From positions 178,415,065 through 178,479,064 of the forward strand of contig CM060988.1 of the NCBI GenBank assembly GCA_030765065.1: a stretch of 64,000 nt of DNA, in the 5' to 3' direction. The position numbers were made by a program, and so were the translations under genes. Under the pieces are notes generated by a model. That model saw nothing but the letters and a program-made list of their open reading frames with translations, had not been told where the DNA came from and searched no databases. Positions 43,691 through 54,364 of the stretch are shown piece by piece. How positions within the stretch are numbered: position 1 is the stretch's first letter; every line of letters begins with the position of its first letter. Origin of the DNA: Deroplatys truncata. Its lineage: Eukaryota; Arthropoda; Insecta; Mantodea; Mantidae.

Positions 43691-44389
43691 CCATTTTTAC
43701 TTCTCTACTGCATATGGTAAGTAGGGAGGGTATTGCATTCCACCCAAAAATTTAATGTCGAGCTTTCACCATAAATATATGTTTTAAGGTCTACTAAACC
43801 AAAAATACCAAACTTAGTATACGTAAGTTTAGTATCTTCCAAACATGGAACACGAAGATTTAAGAAAATCCCCCACCCCCAACCGCCCTTTACATGGAAC
43901 ATTTTTCGAAAATGTTGATATTAGAAAAAAAGACCATAACGATTTTGATTAAAATACAATATATTAATTATATTTACATGGCAAATTTTCTGGGAATAGC
44001 TTATGAAGTCCTCTTCTTTCGGAAAGAATTTTATATAATCTTGTATAACGTGTGAACGTTAAGCGATAGACAAAAAAGTACTACACAAGAAATGCATTTC
44101 TCTTTAAAACACGCGATTTATTTCAAATAACTTTTTTGTGGCATAACATTTTCTGACATATCCCTTATAAATGGTTCGAGTTGTTCATTCCTTGATCATT
44201 CCTTTAAAGTGCTGATAACATTCAGTTGTTTCTCGTGATTGCAGGTAAACAATATGGACTTGTAAGGCAGCATATAGCGTCCAGTTGTTAAACATTTGTC
44301 TATGGCTGTTCTCTTTGTATCTATAACGAAATGTGTGATGTAGCTATTACTGGAAATATTTATTAGGATTAAAATGTGGTATGTATAAA
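43691..44389 (-). repeat. family B repeat, near-complete
   Basis: TTTTTACTTCTCTACTGCAT through CAGCATATAGCGTCCAGTTG. A forward A left end follows immediately. Confidence 0.8.
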
Positions 44390-44624
44390 AAACTTCTGAC
44401 GTTACACTCACATGACTTTCTCCACACTTGTACAAACTATTTTTACAAACGCTTATTCTCCATATGCTTCATGCTAATCGAGATATCGAGATGTCATTCT
44501 TATTGCTAATTTTCTTGTAGATGCAAGGGGAATATGGTAGGTATTAAGTGGTAGTCAAATATTTTAAGTGCTGGTTGTTATGTGGCGCATTCCATTCTCT
44601 TTGCATGTCCAGGACATAAAAAAA
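44390..44624 (+). repeat. family A left-end unit of a tandem array
   Basis: TCTGACGTTACACTCACATG to CATGTCCAGGACATAAAAAA, about 235 bp, then a new left end. It is truncated close to the point of the 13,630-13,858 unit. Confidence 0.9.
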
Positions 44625-45311
44625 ATCTCATGTGTTACACTCACATGACTTTCTCTACTCTTGTACAAACTATTTTTACAAACGCTTATTCTCCATATGC
44701 TTCATGTTAATCGAGATACCAATCTTATTGCTAATTTTCTTGTAGATGCAAGGGGAATATGGTAGGCTTTAAGCGATAGTCAAATATTTTAAGAGCTGGT
44801 TGCTATGTAGAGCATTCCATTCTATTTGCATGTCCAGGACATAAAAAAATGAATATCGAATTTGAGAAAAAGTATAAGTATTGGAAAATTTAAAGGTATA
44901 ACAAGCAATATCTCGAAAACGGTTCCCTCAACAAAACAAATGTGTACGACATAAATTGTGTATTTTAACGCTATCTACATCTTTTGTGTAGTAAAATTTT
45001 GTCTATCTCTTATGGTTTACAGTTATGCAAAAGTCGTTCACAATGAAGAATACTTTTGGAGACATTCCCAGAATATTCGAAATATACATTTCATTTTTCA
45101 TGACAATATCTTAAACATATGATATTTTAATCAAAATCGTTTTAGCCATTTTTGAGAAAATTAAAATTTTCGAAAAATGTTCCATGTAAAGGGTAGTCTG
45201 GGGTGGGGGATTTTCTTGAAAACCTTCGTATCGCATCTCTGGAAGATACTGAACCTAAATACCAAGTTTGGTGTTTATCCGACTGTTCGTTTCTGAGTTA
45301 TGCTGTTCACA

Positions 45312-45347
<36 letters not shown>

Positions 45348-45477
45348 CATGTTTCCAAAAATTATTTTTTTGGATTCAGGAGGTCTCAAAACATATATTT
45401 CCGGTGAAATCTCGGTATCGAATTTTTGGGTGGAATACAATACTTCCCCTACTTACTATACGTAGTAGAGAAAGTAA
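44625..45477 (+). repeat. family A complete central unit
   Basis: AAATCTCATGTGTTACACTC to ACGTAGTAGAGAAAGTAA, one of the best-kept copies. Three frames are open over its right half, so none is taken as a gene. Confidence 0.95.
45312..45344. repeat. (CA)n microsatellite at the fixed A-repeat site
   Basis: About 16 CA units following GCTGTTCACAGA, the position where all A copies carry a CA tract. Confidence 0.95.
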
Positions 45478-45632
45478 AAATGAGTAAACACTTTGATTAA
45501 AATACTATATATTTAAGATATTTGCATGACATGTTTATGTTGAATATTTTAGGTAAATTTTCGACATCGAACTTTTAGTTGGAATGCAATACTTCCTTTG
45601 CCTACTACGTTGTGGTAGAGAAAGTAAAAATG
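45478..45632 (+). repeat. A/B right-end unit of a tandem array
   Basis: Begins AATGAGTAAACACTTTGATT directly after the previous right end and finishes with GTTGTGGTAGAGAAAGTAAA. Confidence 0.85.
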
Positions 45633-46192
45633 GTGAAAGACAGACGCTGTTGAAAGCAAGAATAAATTGTGCTCCTTTGATCCACGAAGTTAAAAGAGAA
45701 TCGAGCGGCATTATTTACGAGTACGAGACAAGAACACCTGCAAGTTGCAGACCAAGGACGCGGGACAGTAATTGAATGGTTTGCAGACCGGACTACCTCA
45801 CGCATTCCTAACGTTTGCCTCGTATGGCATAAATATTAACTTTAGATAAACATAGTAGTGTTTTCGTTATTACTGGTTGCTTTGTTTTGCCTCGCCTGTA
45901 AGTAAGTAAACAGAAGAATTGACTTCTTAATTCTTTCTGAATATAATTAACTTTCTTAAATGAAATGACATTTTCTTTCATTTATTGGTACATTGGCTTC
46001 CATTTATGCCGTTCCCGTAACTTTGGAAGGCATTCTACTAACCTTTATAGGTGAGTATGTAAACATAACTAGGAAGGGGTGCATGTATCTGTTTACATTT
46101 TCTCGCATGCAGTGGCGTCCTCTTTTTAGTTCCCAATTCCAGATTACTTTCATATGAATATATAATTAGAAGCAATAGCTTTACTTATTTTT
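45633..46192. other. no recognised feature
   Basis: Unassigned. Short open frames at 45,584-45,805 on both strands are not supported as genes. Confidence 0.4.
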
Positions 46193-47210
46193 TTTTTCGA
46201 GTGGAGGGGAAAATGATTTAATCACTGACCCCAGCCCCGATGGGAGTGGGGACTGAGAGTGTGGGACTCACCAATAGTCGGCATACCCACTAAAAACTCC
46301 TCCACCGGATGGGAAAAGTGGAATAAAGCGTGGCTTTGTATGGTCCCGCATAGCTCCCGCGTTAGTACTTGAAGGTGTTGGCTGCCGCCATATGGCCGGG
46401 AGCGGGTAAAGGTACTTACTAGGTTGCAGCCATGAAACCTGGAAGTTAGGTTTGAGGATGACACTGCTGCTGCCGCTGGTTATACTCCTTGCATTGCCTC
46501 AAAAAGAGTGTGACTCCCTCTGGATCTTTCTTGAATCTGGAAGCTGGATCAGAGTGTCGTCTATGGCGTTTGTGTTGAACTGCTCAGTTAGGAAACCTTG
46601 CTGAGCAGCTGATGTAGCTTGAAATTGTCGAATGAGTTCCTCCAGGGCTGTCAGCTTCGTCGTCATGTTCAGGAACTCCGCGTGGAGATCCTGAACGGCG
46701 TCACGAAGGCCCTGGACTTCCTCGATGATCGGCGTGAGTGATGGTGCTGGTGTCGGTGCTGGTGATGGTGCTGGTGGTGGTGGTGGTGCCGGCGCTGGTG
46801 TCGGCGGCTGTGGAGCTGTCACTGGCTGCGGCGTAGGTGCTGGCGGCATCGGTGATGCCTTCCTGCGGGGATGCAGGGGGCGGAGTGTATGGCCGCTGAA
46901 GTGAGTTGACCCTCCACAGTAGCGGCGTTGGCGGTGAAGGTCGTGCCGGGTGCACGAAGAGGTGGTGCAGGAGTAACCACAATAGTTGCACCTAGGTTGA
47001 GCTGAGCAGATCGTCTCCTCGTGCCCGTAGGCACAGCAGTGCCTGCAGGGTGCCTGGCGGTCTAGTTGGCTAACCTCGATTCGTAAGCACCGCCCTAAAA
47101 AGGGCAGGGCCGTCCTCAAGGCAGCTTTATAGTCGCCAGGATCTGCGAACTCGATCCTCAAGAGCGAAGTGGGTCCCTGAGCTCCGAAGATTCGAGTGGC
47201 CTTCAAGGCT
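46193..47210 (-). mobile_element. LINE reduced to ORF1 plus 3' end with poly(A)
   Basis: On the minus strand a 5'-truncated ORF1 is followed by about 300 bp of 3' region ending in TCGAAAAAAAAAATAAG at 46,200-46,190. No reverse transcriptase or endonuclease sequence lies between them. This is the layout expected of a processed, internally deleted LINE copy, comparable in principle to ORF1-only elements such as HAL1. A target-site duplication could not be settled. Confidence 0.7.
46499..47206 (-). CDS. gag-like ORF1 protein of a Jockey-type LINE
   Basis: The open frame of 235 residues is intact but 5'-truncated, so the ATG at 47,206 may be internal. ORF1 proteins of this type bind LINE RNA and form the cytoplasmic particle. 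Residues 1-50 (IFGAQGPTSLLRIEFADPGD, RCLRIEVSQLDRQAPC) match the RRM-like region before the zinc knuckles. A canonical CCHC knuckle is C54-C57-H62-C67. A second (C73, C76) and a third (RYCGGSTHFSGH) are degenerate. Then come a Pro/Ala-rich linker (about 115-160) and a likely coiled coil (EVQGLRDAVQDLHAEFLNMT). The usual order is coiled coil first, so a C-terminal one is slightly unusual. GC content exceeds that of the surroundings. Confidence 0.8.
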   Translation of the reverse strand: MKATRIFGAQGPTSLLRIEFADPGDYKAALRTALPFLGRCLRIEVSQLDRQAPCRHCCAYGHEETICSAQPRCNYCGYSCTTSSCTRHDLHRQRRYCGGSTHFSGHTLRPLHPRRKASPMPPAPTPQPVTAPQPPTPAPAPPPPPAPSPAPTPAPSLTPIIEEVQGLRDAVQDLHAEFLNMTTKLTALEELIRQFQATSAAQQGFLTEQFNTNAIDDTLIQLPDSRKIQRESHSF

Positions 47211-47639
47211 GAATGTATTTCACTTCAATTTCAGTTTCTTCTGAATACATAATTACCCCCATTTGATGTTTATGTAGGTTAGATAAAAGAATAGCATTAT
47301 ACATCAAAGAAAGCTGCCAATATACGGTATAGGTTAACTCTACAACGAATTGGGATAAATTGAAGTATGACAATTTGTATTGTGAACAGGTAATGCGAGC
47401 GCCATTAGAAATTAACCATTTAAAAAGACACAATGAAACTAAAACCTAATCAAATCAAGTCGAGTTATTATACATATGCAAATACAAAGGATAAATGTCC
47501 TGTGAAACTGGACTTGAAACCAAAGCTTTTAGCTCTTGTGCACTATGTTAGAAGTTCTACTTTTATGCCTGCTATCTAAAAATGTATTTAAAATACAATT
47601 ATTATGCTTACAATGATTCCAATTTTAAGACTACATTTA
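47211..47639. other. no recognised feature
   Basis: AT-rich spacer upstream of the truncated LINE. Confidence 0.5.
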
Positions 47640-47884
47640 AAAAAATGTAATGTGTTGCACCCATATGACTTTGTCTACTCTTGCAAACTATTTATACAAA
47701 CGTTTATTCTCCATCTACTTCATGTTAATCGCAATAAACATTTGCAGAAACTATCTTATTGCTAATTTTCTTGTAGGTGCAAGGGGAATTGGTAGGCTTT
47801 AAGCGAAAAAACATTCAACGAATTCCCATTTGACAAAAAGTATTTTTCAGGCATTGGAAAATTCAAACAAATAACAAGGAATAT

Positions 47885-48315
47885 TGTTACATGCTGGGTA
47901 TATGCCTAAAAGTTCATGCGAAACTAAATTAATTTGAGTACCCAGCACGTACAATGAGGGGGCGTATACTTACTTGGCTGCGGTGGACCGAAATGTGCTG
48001 TGGAGTTTAGAGGAAGGGGTGGGTTTTTACTGTACAAAATCCATAACACAAATCTACTCACAAATTCCTAGGTTTATTTTCCAACCGTTTGGAGTTCCTA
48101 AATTATTAAAAATGAAAGGTGAGAGGAGATGCCCACCGATCTAAAGCTGGGCTTACACGCGCGATCCGTTACTCATCGAATCTTAACTGAGACAGACGCT
48201 ATATCTCCCAATACTCGTGGCTAGCAAAGCTACCAGCCAAGAGTGACGTAAACAACGTGACTGGAATTACAATGTAGAACAATAATGTAACCCCCTAAAT
48301 TATTAATACGCCACA
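47885..48315. mobile_element. solo LTR (family L2)
   Basis: 431-bp block starting TGTTACATGCTGGG and ending ACGCCACA, bounded by ATAT on each side, at a point where other A copies read CAATATCTCG without interruption. No internal region. Family unknown, probably Ty3-like. An old fossil. Confidence 0.75.
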
Positions 48316-48991
48316 ATATCTCGGATATGGCTCGCTCGACAAAAAAGATGTATGTGACAAATTGTGTGTTTTAACGGGATCTACATTCTTGGTGTAGTAA
48401 AATTCTGTCTATCGCTTACGGTTTACCACTTATGCGAAATCATTCAGAATAAAGAGGAATTTTGGGGACATTCGCAGAAAATTCAAGATATACATTTCAT
48501 TTGTGATGAAAATATCTTAAACCCATGACATTTTAATCAAAATCGTTAGAGCCATTTGAGAATATCAAAACTTTCAAAAAATATTCCATGTAGATGGTAG
48601 TATGGGGTGGGGGATTTTCTTTAAAATCTTTGTGTCGCATGCTTGTAAGATACTAAACTCAAATACCAAATTCGGTATTTATGTGACTTTTCGTTTTTTA
48701 GTTATACTGTTTGAGGCAATATTTTTAACACTTCAATAATTTCAATTAAATTATATAATATGTAAATTCAATAACAGCCTGCCTTGAAGCAATATGTATG
48801 TAGTAATTTGTAAAAAAAATGTATGTAACAGTCATTGCAAATGCTTATGTTTTTGTAAACATGTTTAATATTGTTATGTGAACGCATTACGCAATTTAAT
48901 AATGTAAGAGCTGTGAGAATAATAAGTTTAAAGTTGCTAACAATGAGGTAACCTTGAGGCAATAACGAGTTTGAGTGTTTGAATGCTACTA

Positions 48992-49975
48992 CTCTGTATT
49001 CACTCTTAGGTTGATCCGTGGCAAAACAAACCCACGTGGTCAGTGCACCGTGGTGCAACACGGTAGCAATGCGCGCAGGAAAGTAGTCCCATGCTAATTT
49101 CTAAATTTTAGAATGAATTTATCCTTAAATAGTATAATATTCTATAAAAATACCTAAGGTTTTATTTAACGCTGATTTATACCGTAAAACGAGCTACAAG
49201 TCCCATGACGCAATTCGTATGAGTCACCTGACATCTGGGTAGGCGCAGAATATTGTTTACAGCAGAAACCAGCAGTTGTGTTTAGTATCATGGCGAACGG
49301 TGAATTTTCTCTTGTGTTTTCGTCGAATTACATGAAGCATTAGCCGTGCAAACCATTGACTAGTGGTGAAAAAACAATATTGTTGAATCTTTATTGTAAG
49401 TTATGTGAGAAATATTCAACACTTTCCGCGAAAGAAATGGTGAAATTAACTTCTGAGTTCACCGGTGTTTCGAGTACAAGTATAAACAGAGCTTGTGTAG
49501 AAAAATCTGAAACGAGAAAAGTGGTTACACCCGGATAAAAAGAAAGCATATGAAATACGCGTTTTAAGAAGAATGCAATTCGCGTAACAGTGCACAATTT
49601 CTTTTTTAAAATGAGCCGCCAACAATTGATAAAGTGCCACTTCCAGAGAGCGAATAAATTAGGTTATCGCATACCTGTTACTTTATTTTTCGCTCATTTA
49701 TTTTAGAAGTAACTATTATTATATGTGCAAACGTTTATTTTATTGCAACTATCAATCTTATCACCTTTAACCCTTAACAGAATATGCTATTCACCGTTTC
49801 AGTTGTTGAAATAAGGACTCTTGTTCTTTTTTGCACTACGTGCCGCTTGTACTCGCCACATGGTCTGAAAGTGTGGCAGTATTTCTAGTGCGAACGGCGG
49901 AAGGATGCATTATAGCGGTGCACTGGTCACCTGGGGTTTGTTTTGACGCTGAACAACCTAAGAGTGAATACAGAG
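48992..49975 (+). mobile_element. TA-flanked DNA transposon (family T), uninterrupted copy
   Basis: 984 bp with TIRs CTCTGTATTCACTCTTAGGT and its inverse (AACCTAAGAGTGAATACAGA), continuing to GTCAGTGCACCG. TA lies at 48,990-48,991 and 49,976-49,977. Its interior gives the empty site (TACCTGTTAC) for the LTR found inside the first copy. It is non-autonomous, holding only an N-terminal transposase remnant. Confidence 0.95.
49356..49661 (+). pseudogene. family T transposase N-terminal remnant
   Basis: The first 60 codons read MTSGEKTILLNLYCKLCEKY, then EMVKLTSEFTGVSSTSINRA (helix-turn-helix) and ETRKVVTPG before a stop. Further on, in changed frames, KNAIRVTVHNFFFK and EPPTIDKVPLPESE occur with a stop at 49,659. 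The pattern HTH, TPGKKR, A-I-R is that of an arthropod transposase type whose name I cannot fix. No DDE/D catalytic residues are encoded, so this cannot act as a transposase. Confidence 0.7.
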
Positions 49976-50835
49976 TAGGTCATGATTAGGGCAGCAATAA
50001 TGTAAATTTTGTGACAGTTTAAAAATAGCCAATCAACAGCCAGAAAAAAGCTTTAGTAAAATGCAGGTACTCTATTGGACTAGGATTAGCCAATCAGAGA
50101 TTTGAAATATAAAAGTTTACGGGTTTAGAGGTTGAAATCTGTTCAGTTGCCTATAGACCTTGATAGCAACCGGATGGAAGATGTGTTCTCTAGAGAAATA
50201 TTACGTATTCGTGTGAAACGAAAATTATGTATACGCGTTAACAAAGTGCAAGTATTAAATTAAAGAATCTCACAGCTCTTGATATCAGTGTGTCAAGAAT
50301 TAATAAAAAAAGAGTGATTTTAAACTTAAAATCTGTGTAAGCCTACATTCTTGTCGCACCACGCCCTGATTAAGAGAAACGTGTCTCTAAAGAAATACTG
50401 ACGCAGCCGAGGCAAAAACAAACATAAATAATATCTATAGAAGCAGTTTAATAACAAAGTTAAATAGTTAATATTTTTTTAAACTTGGAGTGTAACAACA
50501 AAAGTACATCTTCAAACCAGCTTTTCATACGTAGCAGCATATTACGTAAGAAACAATCTACTTCAAATTGCTTCCCAAACCGTGGTGCAAAATCAACAAC
50601 AACAGTAAAACACTTCTTCAAATTGACGTTCATACGTGGAGCTAAATAATTAAAATAAACTCCAAGAACAATATCTACTTCATGTTCACAGTCTGACAGA
50701 AATACACAGAGACGTGTTTCCAAAAATTCCTTATTTGGATTCAGGGCACCACAAAACATGTATTTCCGGTGAAATTTCGTTATCGAATTTTTGGGTGGAG
50801 TGCAATATTTACTATACGTAGTAGATAAAGTAATT

Positions 50836-51329
50836 AAAATGTCATTCTTGGACATTTGCTCGATTTTAATCTCCTGTTAACCTATCGTTTCTAACCTAGG
50901 GAAGTTTGCGTGCACCAAGATATGCTTTAATCCATTTACTCTCACTGTAAAAACTATCAAGTTTGTCAACTGTGATGAATTCTTCAAGGATTTTGCAAAC
51001 CTAGAGGGTTACCTTGTTATGCAAGTCACATGTATCACAGGAACAGAATGTTACTTGCGATTCATCATCAAGACCTCGCTGTTTTGCATTCTTTGAAGCA
51101 CGGAAGCCGAACTCCTGCAGGCAAACGACAGGGATGTCGTCTGAAGTAGTACCTCGCTATTACTCCCTAACCTGAAGGCTATGCCTCTTTCGACACAGAA
51201 ATAACAAAGGGGCTTTACTTGTGTCTTTTTTTCTTGCAAAGGACTCATCAAAGAACGGCATTCTCGTTATCTAATGGTACAAAGGTTACAGAAAAAAATG
51301 AAAATGCCATGGAGAAACGTGGAAGCCTA
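50836..51329. other. no recognised feature
   Basis: Unassigned spacer between A and B copies. Confidence 0.5.
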
Positions 51330-52445
51330 CCTGCTGTCGAGAATAATCTCCACACTTTTTCCACCCTCTGTGCTTTATTCAGTATACAAGCTATTCTTAC
51401 TAAACCTTATTTTTATATCCACTACGTTTTAATCCAAATAAACCTTTACAGAAATAGCTACATTACACATTTCGTTATAGATACAAAGAGAACAGCGATA
51501 GTCAAATGTTTAAGAACTGGACGCTATATGCTGGCCTTAAAATTCCATACTGTTTCCATGACATCGCGAGAAACAGCTGAGTGTTGAAATGACTTTAAGA
51601 GAATGATCAGGAAATGAACACTGTCTGTTGTGCTAGGGGTGCTGGGTTCGATTTCCGGCTGGGGTGTTGTGAACTTTTCTCTTGCCAAGATTATTTATTA
51701 TCCTCCCCAGAGTCTGGAAGTATGAATGAGAGTGCAAATATGTGATCTAAGTATTAAAACCAAAAAGTGCAGAAAACTCAACAACAAGAGTTACACGAGT
51801 TAATACCATTGCCAATAGGCAATACTTCCAAAGGAAAGGCTGCCGATAAGACCAATGTAGTTGAAGACGGGGTATACATGGAACTAAACTAAAAAAATGA
51901 ATTTGAATCATTAATAACGGGCATCCCAGAAGTGGCTTGTGCCACAAAACAGCTTATTTGAAATAAATTGTGTGTATTTATAGTATAAATATAATAAACA
52001 TTTACATAATAATTAATAATATATAATAAATTACACAACATTGTACAAAATGTTCCTTCCGAATGAAGGACCTCAACACCTATTACCAGAAAATTCAAGA
52101 TATAGATTTTGTCATGCAAATATTTCACATATGATATTTTAATCAAAATCATTAGAACCATTTTTGAAAAAGTAAAAATTTTCGAAAAATGTAAGTATAG
52201 GGTAGTCTGGGATGAGGTATTTTCTTGAAAATTGTGTTGCATCTTTGAAAGATACTAAATTCCAAAGTTTGGCATTAGTCCGACTTTTCGGTTTTGAGTT
52301 ATATTGTTCAGACACACGAAAAGTCACGCAAGACTTTTTTTCTAAAAGTGCTTTTTTGGATTCAGGGGCCTCAAAACATGTATTTCCGGTGAAATCTCCG
52401 TATAAAAGTTTGCTTGCTTACTCTACGTAGTAGAGAAAGTAAAAA
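51330..52445 (+). repeat. family B repeat, interrupted by a SINE
   Basis: TTTTTCCACCCTCTGTGCTT, CTGGACGCTATATGCTGGCC and CATGACATCGCGAGAAACAG, then after the SINE ATCATTAATAACGGGCATCC, running to CTACGTAGTAGAGAAAGTA. Confidence 0.85.
51619..51894 (+). repeat. tRNA-like SINE (SINE3) with 7-bp target duplication
   Basis: Head with GGTGCTGGGTTCGATTTCCG (B box), body TTGCCAAGATTATTTATTAT and TCCTCCCCAGAGTCTGGAAG, A-rich end. Flanked by AAATGAA at 51,612-51,618 and 51,895-51,901. The empty site is seen in other B copies as GAAATGAACAATTCGAATC. Confidence 0.75.
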
Positions 52446-52589
52446 TCTGAGCAGCCAAATTAATGGACGGAAAACTCTGATTTTTGAGACGCATAAAAAT
52501 AAATGCTAATACAGTTTACGTGTTTTGGCCGTTTTCATATCATTAATTTTACCGGTTTTATATATTTTTTAAAAATATGCCAAAATTGC
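52446..52589. other. no recognised feature
   Basis: Short AT-rich spacer. Confidence 0.5.
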
Positions 52590-53430
52590 AACTTTTACTT
52601 TCTCTACTACGTATAGTAAGCAGGGGAAGTATTGCATTCCACCCAAAAATTCAATACAGAGATTTCACCGGAAATATATGTTTTCAGACCCCCTGAATCC
52701 AAAAAAAGCATTTTTGGAAACATGTCCGTGTCTGTGTGTCCGTGAACAGCATAACTCAGAAACGAACAGTCAGATGAACACCAAACTTGATATTTAAGTT
52801 CAGTATCTTCCAGAGATGCGACACGAAGGTTTTCAAGAAAATCCCCCACCCCAGATTACCCTTTACATGGAACATTTTTCGAAAAATTTAATTTTCTCAA
52901 AAATGGCTCTAACGATTTTGATTAAAATATCATATGTTTTAGATATTTTCATAACAAACGAAATGTATATCTTGAATTTTCTGGGAATGTCTCCAGAAGT
53001 GTTCAATGTGAAGACTTTTGCATAACTGGTAAATCATAAGAGATAGACAAAAGTTTACTACAGAAAAAATGTAGATCGCTTTAAAATACACAATTTATGT
53101 TATATACATTTTTTTGTTGAGTGAACCATTTTCGAGATATTGCTTGTTATTCCCTTAAATTTTCCAATACTTATACTTCTTCTCAAATTGGTTATTCATT
53201 TTTTTTTGTCCTGGTAATGCAAAGAGAATGGAATGCGCCACATAGCAGCCAGCTCTTAAAACATTTGACTATCGCTTAAAGCCTACCATATTCCCCTTAC
53301 ATCTACAAGAAAATTAGCAATAAGATTAACATCTCGATTAACATGAAGCATATGGAGAATAAGCGTTTGTAAAAATTGTTTGTACAAGAGTAGAGAAAGT
53401 CATGTGAGAGTGTAACACATCAGATTTTTT
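52590..53430 (-). repeat. family A repeat, complete
   Basis: TTACTTTCTCTACTACGTAT to GTGTAACACATCAGATTTTT, about 0.84 kb, well kept. Confidence 0.95.
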
Positions 53431-53904
53431 TGTACATGTGTTGTCAAATGATCTTTCATGTACTGAGTAGAGCATTTTTTGTGCATACATCTACACGTTT
53501 CATTCACATGTGACAAACCGGCAGAAAAATAAATTCGTGAAGTAAAACGTGAGCTGAAAATGAGGAATTAAGCAAAAAACGCCGAAAATTCTCAACTTAG
53601 GCGTTTTATTCCTCCGTCAAATAAATTCCTATTTTTACCGACAAATAATGAAATACACAAAAACCAATTTGCTCTACTGAATGCATGCAAGATATTTGGA
53701 AAGCACTACGTACAAAACAGTTACAAGTTTGGCATATTTTTCAAAAATTTATAAAACTGATAAAGTGAACGATCTGAAAAACCGCCAAAACATATAAATT
53801 TTATTACCATTTTATCTTTATGTAAAGAAAAACGGATTTCCCCCCCCCATTAATTTGGCTGAATTTTTTTAAACTGTAAACGAATACTTTCTTGAGTAAC
53901 TGTA
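53431..53904. other. no recognised feature
   Basis: AT-rich unassigned spacer. Confidence 0.5.
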
Positions 53905-54338
53905 GGTCTATTGGGCCTATCAGATTATGCTTCATCCCCCTAGAAGGGATGAAGGTAAGGAACCACATAGGATCTTACAGACCGAAGGCAGACAGAATAC
54001 AGAGACACGTCTAAGCCCTAAGGTTTCCAAACTTGTCCCATTGCTGCAGCCGCCGAGAGAGGGCTATGAACGACCCACCAATCAAGCAGCCCTCTTGTGT
54101 CCATAGGGATTATCCGCTCTATCTGTCCGGCACCACCATACACCAAAACCTAGAAGCACACAGCTGAAAGATGGAAGGAAATCACGGAAAGGGAACAGGC
54201 AGAGAAGAAATCACTCCAGCATTCGACCTCCGGGAAACCGCGAAAAAACCCATGGGTCAGAATGCGGTCGCCGGGGAACGAGCCCGCGACCTATGAATGC
54301 GGGTCACAAACGCTGCCGCTTGAGCCATGCTGCTCGGT
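53905..54338 (-). repeat. tRNA-derived SINE1, long form, near-complete
   Basis: Minus strand: CCGAGCAGCATGGCTCAAGC (A box), GTCGCGGGCTCGTTCCCCGG (worn B box), GGTCGAATGCTGGAGTGATT, GAGGGCTGCTTGATTGGTGG and a 3' part CTAGGGGGATGAAGCATAA. The copy is about 430 bp and matches 32,266-32,685. Confidence 0.8.
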
Positions 54339-54364
54339 GATGAGGGTCATCAGTTAAAGAAGAA

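Larger units (their letters stand above)
48712..50682 (+). mobile_element. solo LTR (family L1), itself interrupted by a DNA transposon
   Basis: Begins TGAGGCAATATTTTTAACAC and ends TCTACTTCA, with the 4-bp duplication TGTT at 48,708-48,711 and 50,683-50,686. It sits at the GCTGTTCACAG site of an A copy. Minus the transposon it is about 985 bp, matching the 1,019-bp relative at 34,418. Orientation is tentative. An old, non-coding fossil. Confidence 0.9.
47640..50835 (+). repeat. family A repeat carrying two LTRs and, within one, a transposon
   Basis: A segments at 47,640-47,884, 48,316-48,711 and 50,683-50,835 line up in order with one A copy (GTGTTGCACCCATATGACTT; ATATCTCGGATATGGCTCGC; TGTTCACAG and GTTTCCAAAAATTCC; right end CGTAGTAGATAAAGTAA). 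The gaps are the insertions described next. Confidence 0.85.

Noticed and set aside
45203-45487. A roughly 95-110 codon frame (containing SLEDTEPKYQVWCLSDCSFL) recurring in many A copies, e.g. 6,792, 27,311, 42,358, 45,203 and 56,662.
   Set aside because: Two or three frames, including the opposite strand, are open over the same stretch. The frame runs through the CA microsatellite and is broken in other copies. Low stop density in the repeat explains it better than coding.
46222-46464. Separate 80-codon gene downstream of the LINE ORF1.
   Set aside because: It lies in the LINE 3' region next to the poly(A) and shows no motif. It may be residual ORF2 end or chance.
46193-47210. Target-site duplication for the ORF1-only LINE (AATTATATATTCA-like strings on both sides).
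   Set aside because: The strings are AT-rich, imperfect and not at the exact ends, so coincidence is likely.
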